64,000 nucleotides of DNA from SIG701 sp045539595 (GTDB taxonomy: Bacteria > Bacillota > Clostridia > Oscillospirales > CAG-272). The stretch is taken from positions 26,442 to 90,441 of the forward strand of contig JAZQFQ010000084.1 of the NCBI GenBank assembly GCA_045539595.1, written 5' to 3'. Of this stretch, positions 60,415 through 64,000 are shown piece after piece. The notes under the pieces are model-generated. The model was not told the DNA's origin. It worked only from the letters and a program-made list of their open reading frames with translations, and searched no databases. The position numbers were made by a program, and so were the translations under genes. Numbering within the stretch: position 1 is the stretch's first letter; the number at the start of each line of letters is the position of its first letter.

Positions 60415-61542
60415 TCAGGTTTCGCTGATGTTCTCGCCGGCTATGGCCGCCAGACCGTAGCGGAGTGCCATAGCGGCGATTTTTCTCTCTTCGGGGGTGC
60501 CGCGTTCCATTTGCGCGGCGAGGGCGCGGTAAAATTCGCCCCGCACCGTGCGATCGTTTTCGTAATCCCGGGGGTGGATGGCGGGCAGCGTTTCGTCCCG
60601 CACGTCCAGAGAGAACAACTGCGGGAAGCGGGATGCCAGCGCATGGGTATCCACAATCAGCGCAGGGGCCACTCTGCCTTGCAGAGTGACGCGGAGAAGC
60701 GTGTCCTCGCCGTATCCTTTTTCCTCCATGCACGCACCGATGCGTGCTTCTATGTCAGCCAGGGTTTCTGCCCCGGTGCAGTCCAGAATCTCGTTTTCGT
60801 ACCGCCGGCGGGAGATGCGGATCCGTTTGGGACGGACATCGGCCTGCGTACCGTTCTTTTCGATCTCGCACAAGATGGCGCCTTTGATACCGGTCTCATC
60901 GAATGCCCGTCCTTCGGGGCATCCGCAGTAGGCCGCCACGGTACCGCCGATTTTTTCCACGGGCGGGGCATTGTGGATGTGGCCCAGGGCCGCGTAATCC
61001 GCGCCGAACTCGCCCAGCGCGGCACGGGAAATGGGACAATAACGGGACAGAGGCACACCGATTTCGCCATGGGCCAGGAGCAGATTGATCCGCTGCGGAT
61101 CGTCTGCGTGCAGGCCATGCAAAGGACATTCTGTCATTTCGGGGGATACAAAGGCGTAGCCGTACACGTCCACACCCAAATCATCGAAGGAGAATTTTTC
61201 CACCTTCGGGGAGCGGAAAATGTGCACGTTTTTCGGAAACAGGGGCTTGGCCCAGATGCTGTCCGGAGAGGCGCAGTCATGATTGCCGGGGGCGATGACG
61301 ATGGGGCACTCCGTCTGCTCAAATTCCCGCAGAATCAACGAGAGCGTTTCCCGCGTCACAAATTCCCGATCGAACACGTCGCCCGCCATCAGAATCAGAT
61401 CCACGGAGGACTTTCGCGCGAAGGCAAACATGGCGGAAAATGACGAGCGCAGCTCCTCCCGACGGATTTCTGCCCTGCGGGCATCCAGCCGCGCGAAGGG
61501 GGAGTCGAGATGGATATCGCCGGTATGAAGAATCTTCAGCAT
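60415..61542 (-). CDS. SbcD/YhaO-like DNA exonuclease
   Basis: A 375-residue metallophosphoesterase with all five motifs: GDIHLDSPF, GDVFDRE, GNHDCA, LLLAHGEIG and GHIHNAPP. It matches the Mre11-like nuclease of the SbcCD/YhaO group. It is transcribed first in the yhaO-yhaN pair, from a promoter with an operator-like palindrome. The two proteins likely form an ATP-driven nuclease complex. Confidence 0.93.
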   Translation of the reverse strand: MLKILHTGDIHLDSPFARLDARRAEIRREELRSSFSAMFAFARKSSVDLILMAGDVFDREFVTRETLSLILREFEQTECPIVIAPGNHDCASPDSIWAKPLFPKNVHIFRSPKVEKFSFDDLGVDVYGYAFVSPEMTECPLHGLHADDPQRINLLLAHGEIGVPLSRYCPISRAALGEFGADYAALGHIHNAPPVEKIGGTVAAYCGCPEGRAFDETGIKGAILCEIEKNGTQADVRPKRIRISRRRYENEILDCTGAETLADIEARIGACMEEKGYGEDTLLRVTLQGRVAPALIVDTHALASRFPQLFSLDVRDETLPAIHPRDYENDRTVRGEFYRALAAQMERGTPEERKIAAMALRYGLAAIAGENISET

Positions 61543-61567
61543 AGCATTATCCTTTGTTTTCGGTGTG

Positions 61568-61616
61568 ATGTATACCTTAATGTATACATTATACCATTTT
61601 GCGACACGGACAGCAA
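61568..61616 (-). promoter_or_regulatory. Promoter and palindrome before the yhaO-like gene
   Basis: Minus strand: TTGCTG (61616-61611), 17-base spacer, TATAAT (61593-61588). Directly overlapping and downstream is ATGTATAC-N6-GTATACAT (61568-61589), a perfect 8-bp inverted repeat. Confidence 0.72.
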
Positions 61617-61689
61617 CAGCATTTCACGAAAAAAGGCGGATATTTTCACAAATGTCTATAATCGATCAAAATTAGGCATATGCATAAAA

Positions 61690-61727
61690 ATAGGTTTGCA
61701 CACGAATCTGCGTGCAAACCTATAGTA
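61690..61727 (-). terminator. Terminator of the rbfA-nrnA-truB operon
   Basis: A perfect 12-bp stem (61690-61701 with 61712-61723). On the minus strand the stem is followed by a run of T. Confidence 0.82.
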
Positions 61728-62624
61728 TTACAGAACAAAAATCTTGATGGCCTTGACGGCACTGCCGTCGGGATAGTCCCGCACCTCACCCAAGGCGAAA
61801 AATACGCCGTCGTGGATCATACGGACCACCGTCCCCACAGGGAGGTCGGTGCGGATTTTCTTTTGATAGATCTCGCATCCGTTTCGTGCCAGACGGGCAT
61901 AAAACGCAGGCAGATCCACCGCGGGACAATGGAGAAAGAATTTCTCCAAGGGGATCACGCATGCGGTCCGCTCCTCATCCGTCATGGCTTCCAGCTGTTC
62001 GATGGTAACGGATTCCGCCAGAGTAAAGGGACCGCTTTCCGTCCGTGTCAGACGGGCCATCACACCGCCGCATCCCAGTTTCGCACCTATATCGGCGCAC
62101 AGAGTGCGGATGTATGTACCCTTGGAGCAGCATACGTCCAATTCGTACAGATCCTCCGCCAGACGTCTGGTTTGCAGATCGTGAATGGTGATGGGGCGGG
62201 CTTGCCGCTCTACCGTGATGCCCTCTCTGGCCAGATCCACCAGTTTGCGGCCGTTCACCTTCAGCGCGCTGTACATGGGAGGGGTCTGCAAAATTTCTCC
62301 GATAAACGAGGCGCAAACCGCCAGCACATCTTCCTCCGGGGGAATCGTCTCCGACGCGGTCAGAGTGGTGCCGGTGGTGTCCTCGGTGTCGGTGGTGATG
62401 CCCAGCTTCAGATGAGCGGTGTACCGCTTGTTCTCGGCTGTGATGTTCTCCGACGCTTTGACAGCACGGCCGATCAGCACGGGCAGAACGCCCGTGGCCA
62501 TGGGATCCAGCGTGCCGGTGTGGCCCACCTGTCGTGTGCCGAACAGACGGCGCAGTTTGATCACGATGTCGTTTGAGGTGACGCCCTCGTGCTTATTGAC
62601 GATCACAATACCCGATACGTCCAT
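61728..62624 (-). CDS. truB: tRNA pseudouridine55 synthase
   Basis: A 298-residue TruB. It starts with GIVIVNKHEGVTSND, has the catalytic motif GTLDPMATG (D40), KRYTAHLKLGITTDTEDTTG, and a C-terminal PUA-like part. It modifies U55 in the T loop of tRNAs. Its ATG is within the stop of the DHH gene (they share a base), in the usual rbfA-nrnA-truB order. The terminator follows the stop. Confidence 0.96.
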   Translation of the reverse strand: MDVSGIVIVNKHEGVTSNDIVIKLRRLFGTRQVGHTGTLDPMATGVLPVLIGRAVKASENITAENKRYTAHLKLGITTDTEDTTGTTLTASETIPPEEDVLAVCASFIGEILQTPPMYSALKVNGRKLVDLAREGITVERQARPITIHDLQTRRLAEDLYELDVCCSKGTYIRTLCADIGAKLGCGGVMARLTRTESGPFTLAESVTIEQLEAMTDEERTACVIPLEKFFLHCPAVDLPAFYARLARNGCEIYQKKIRTDLPVGTVVRMIHDGVFFALGEVRDYPDGSAVKAIKIFVL

Positions 62625-63649
62625 TACGCCGTTTCCTCCGCTTCTTCCAGAGCATGCCCGAAGGCCTCACAGGCGATGGCCAATGCCGCATCCGCGTCCG
62701 GCGCGGAGATACTGCATCCGGCAGCCCGCTTGTGTCCGCCGCCGCCGAACGTGGCGCAAACGGCGGAAACATCCACATCCACATTTGCACGGGAGCTGAT
62801 GCGCCAGGCGGTGGGATCGTCGGGGGATTGCTTGATGGCCAGGGCGATCTTCACGCCGTCCACCGTGCGGGGAAGGCCGATCACGTTGGCGATATCCTCC
62901 ATAGTGAGTCCGTTGTCCGTGAGCATTTGCTGAGTGAACAGAACGATGCCCAACTCCCCGCCGTGCTCCAACCGCAAAGCGTCGATGCCCGCCCGCTGGG
63001 CCCGGAGTTCCGTCATGGTTCGGCATTCAAACAAACGGTGGCACAGCATGGGAATATCGTCGCCCCCATCCGTCGCCGTCTGGATCTCGCCCATCAACTC
63101 CGCCGCGGCCAGCATGGTCTTTTTCGTGGTGTTGGAATACTTAAAACTGCCCGTGTCCGACACGATGGCGGTGTAGAGCAGCCGGGCAATATCCGCGTCG
63201 GGCTGCATCTGACCGGCCTCGCACCACATCCGGTACAGATCAAACAAAATCTCCCCGGCGGCCGATGCCTCAGGGGCAACAAAAGCGGGGCAGAACACCT
63301 CACCCATACCGTGATGATCGATGCTTACGCCGATTTTGTCCGCCAGATGACCGAGCGCACCCAACTGCCCCACCGACGCCGTGTCCACGGCGCACAGAAG
63401 ATCGTATTCCGTCTCCATGCCCTCGGTGTACAGCCACTCCTCCTGCTCCCGCAGAGTGAAGCGGAGCCGCTTCGGGATGGGATCGGCACAGATCACCCGG
63501 GTGTATTTGCCCATGGCCCGCAGCATTTGTGCGAGGGCAAAAGCACTGCCGGCGGCGTCCCCGTCGGGATTGTGATGAATACAGATCAGTACCCGCTGTG
63601 CCCGGTACAGAATGTCCGACACAGCGGATAGCGTGAGATTATTCGGCAT
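62624..63649 (-). CDS. nrnA: DHH-family phosphoesterase NrnA
   Basis: A 341-residue DHH/DHHA1 protein. Motifs: HHNPDGDAAGSAFAL, AVDTASVGQLG, SIDHHG (the DHH motif) and SDTGSFKYSNTT. The C-terminal DHHA1 part has FGGGGHKRAAGCS. It degrades nano-RNA and also removes phosphate from pAp. ATG 63649 is chosen because GGAGG sits 6 bases upstream. It overlaps rbfA by 11 bases. Confidence 0.94.
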   Translation of the reverse strand: MPNNLTLSAVSDILYRAQRVLICIHHNPDGDAAGSAFALAQMLRAMGKYTRVICADPIPKRLRFTLREQEEWLYTEGMETEYDLLCAVDTASVGQLGALGHLADKIGVSIDHHGMGEVFCPAFVAPEASAAGEILFDLYRMWCEAGQMQPDADIARLLYTAIVSDTGSFKYSNTTKKTMLAAAELMGEIQTATDGGDDIPMLCHRLFECRTMTELRAQRAGIDALRLEHGGELGIVLFTQQMLTDNGLTMEDIANVIGLPRTVDGVKIALAIKQSPDDPTAWRISSRANVDVDVSAVCATFGGGGHKRAAGCSISAPDADAALAIACEAFGHALEEAEETA

Positions 63650-64000
63650 CGTCATCCTCCGCCTCGTCGGGATCATCCTGGGGGATGTCCAGCTGAGACA
63701 AAATCTCGGCGATATGGGCGCCGTGGCTGACGGAGGTATCGTGGGCGAAGGTCAATTCCGGCGTCACGCGGAGATTCAGCCGGCGCGCCAGCTGACCGCG
63801 GATAAATCCGGCGGCGGAGCGCAGGCCCTGCAGAGTTTCCTTCACCTCTCCGCTGTAGAGAGAAAAGAAGATTTTTGCATACTTCAGATCCGGAGTCACG
63901 TCCGCCCCGGTGATGGTGATCATCGCATCCGAAACCCGGGGATCCTTCACATCCCGGAGAATCATGGATATTTCCTGTGCCACACTGTCGTTGATGCGGC
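63639..64000 (-). CDS. rbfA: Ribosome-binding factor A (partial, 5' end missing)
   Basis: The visible 120 residues cover most of RbfA: a KH-like domain with EISMILRDVKDPRVSDAMITITGADVTPDLKYAKIFFSLY (shown in part), GFIRGQLARRLNLRVTPELTFAHD, and an acidic C-terminal tail. The start lies beyond the right edge, since the frame stays open through 64000. RbfA matures the 30S subunit. It is upstream of nrnA and truB, as in many Firmicutes (nusA-infB-rbfA-nrnA-truB). Confidence 0.94.
   Translation of the reverse strand, partial: RINDSVAQEISMILRDVKDPRVSDAMITITGADVTPDLKYAKIFFSLYSGEVKETLQGLRSAAGFIRGQLARRLNLRVTPELTFAHDTSVSHGAHIAEILSQLDIPQDDPDEAEDDDAE

Noticed and set aside
1..64000. CRISPR arrays, insertion sequences, prophage or integrase genes
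   Set aside because: No regularly spaced repeats, transposase motifs or phage genes were found.

Overview
The window looks like chromosomal DNA of an anaerobic Firmicute of the class Clostridia, most likely a gut member of the Oscillospirales. The evidence is a six-gene Rnf complex in clostridial order (C-D-G-E-A-B), Feo iron uptake with a Cys-rich FeoB partner, a BlaI/BlaR1 pair, clostridial house-keeping blocks (zapA-U32-dut-DUF4321-maf-mreBCD-PBP2 and rbfA-nrnA-truB), strong AGGAGG ribosome sites and many consensus promoters with 17-base spacers. Genes from about 0.9 kb onward look GC-rich; the first 0.6 kb is clearly AT-rich. The assignment is inferred from gene content only.

Layout. 0-0.6 kb: two small membrane-type ORFs in AT-rich DNA. 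0.9-4.4 kb: CPBP protease, a convergent lipoprotein, nrdR and a tRNA-Ser(CGA). 4.6-13.2 kb: blaI, then a 2588-residue BlaR1-like receptor with about 2240 residues of putative extracellular sequence, then a truncated sigma-like protein. 13.4-16.1 kb: feoA-feoB-FeoB-associated protein, with three copies of a GTTAGC-N4-GCTAAC palindrome. 16.3-17.9 kb: ECF sigma factor and membrane anti-sigma-like partner. 18.0-20.6 kb: heparinase II/III-type protein and HAD phosphatase (minus strand). 20.9-29.6 kb: rnfCDGEAB, NusG_II protein, Gx transporter, duplicated-domain lipoprotein and apbE, a coherent flavin/electron-transfer module in which ApbE would flavinylate RnfG and RnfD.

29.7-31.8 kb: XRE-TPR regulator and M48 peptidase. 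31.9-34.0 kb: five unrecognised or barely recognised small genes on the minus strand, resembling an immunity-gene island. 34.1-36.4 kb: sdpR-like repressor, an SdpI gene split over two overlapping frames, and an alpha/beta hydrolase. 36.5-39.4 kb: OFA-type MFS transporter, DUF2500 protein, sfsA, low-molecular-weight phosphatase. 39.4-41.2 kb: RHH regulator, XRE-membrane regulator, and an mgtC-type gene whose 3' end is frameshifted. 41.2-51.6 kb: minus-strand cell-shape and division block zapA-U32-dut-DUF4321-maf-mreB-mreC-mreD-PBP2-GH2. 51.8-53.9 kb: proBA. 53.9-56.0 kb: MFS plus GDPD. 56.2-58.1 kb: acyltransferase 3 and a zinc-ribbon/OB-fold-like membrane protein. 58.1-61.5 kb: SbcD-like/YhaN-like pair. 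61.7-64.0 kb: truB-nrnA-rbfA, the last cut by the window edge.

No rRNA, CRISPR array, prophage, insertion sequence or integrase was seen. The best candidates for something new are the giant BlaR1-like receptor with its IseA-like, RsiV-like and BNR-like segments, the Rnf module with a two-FMN-domain RnfG, a structured leader and a repeat lipoprotein, and the split SdpI. All family calls are from reading motifs; no database search was possible.
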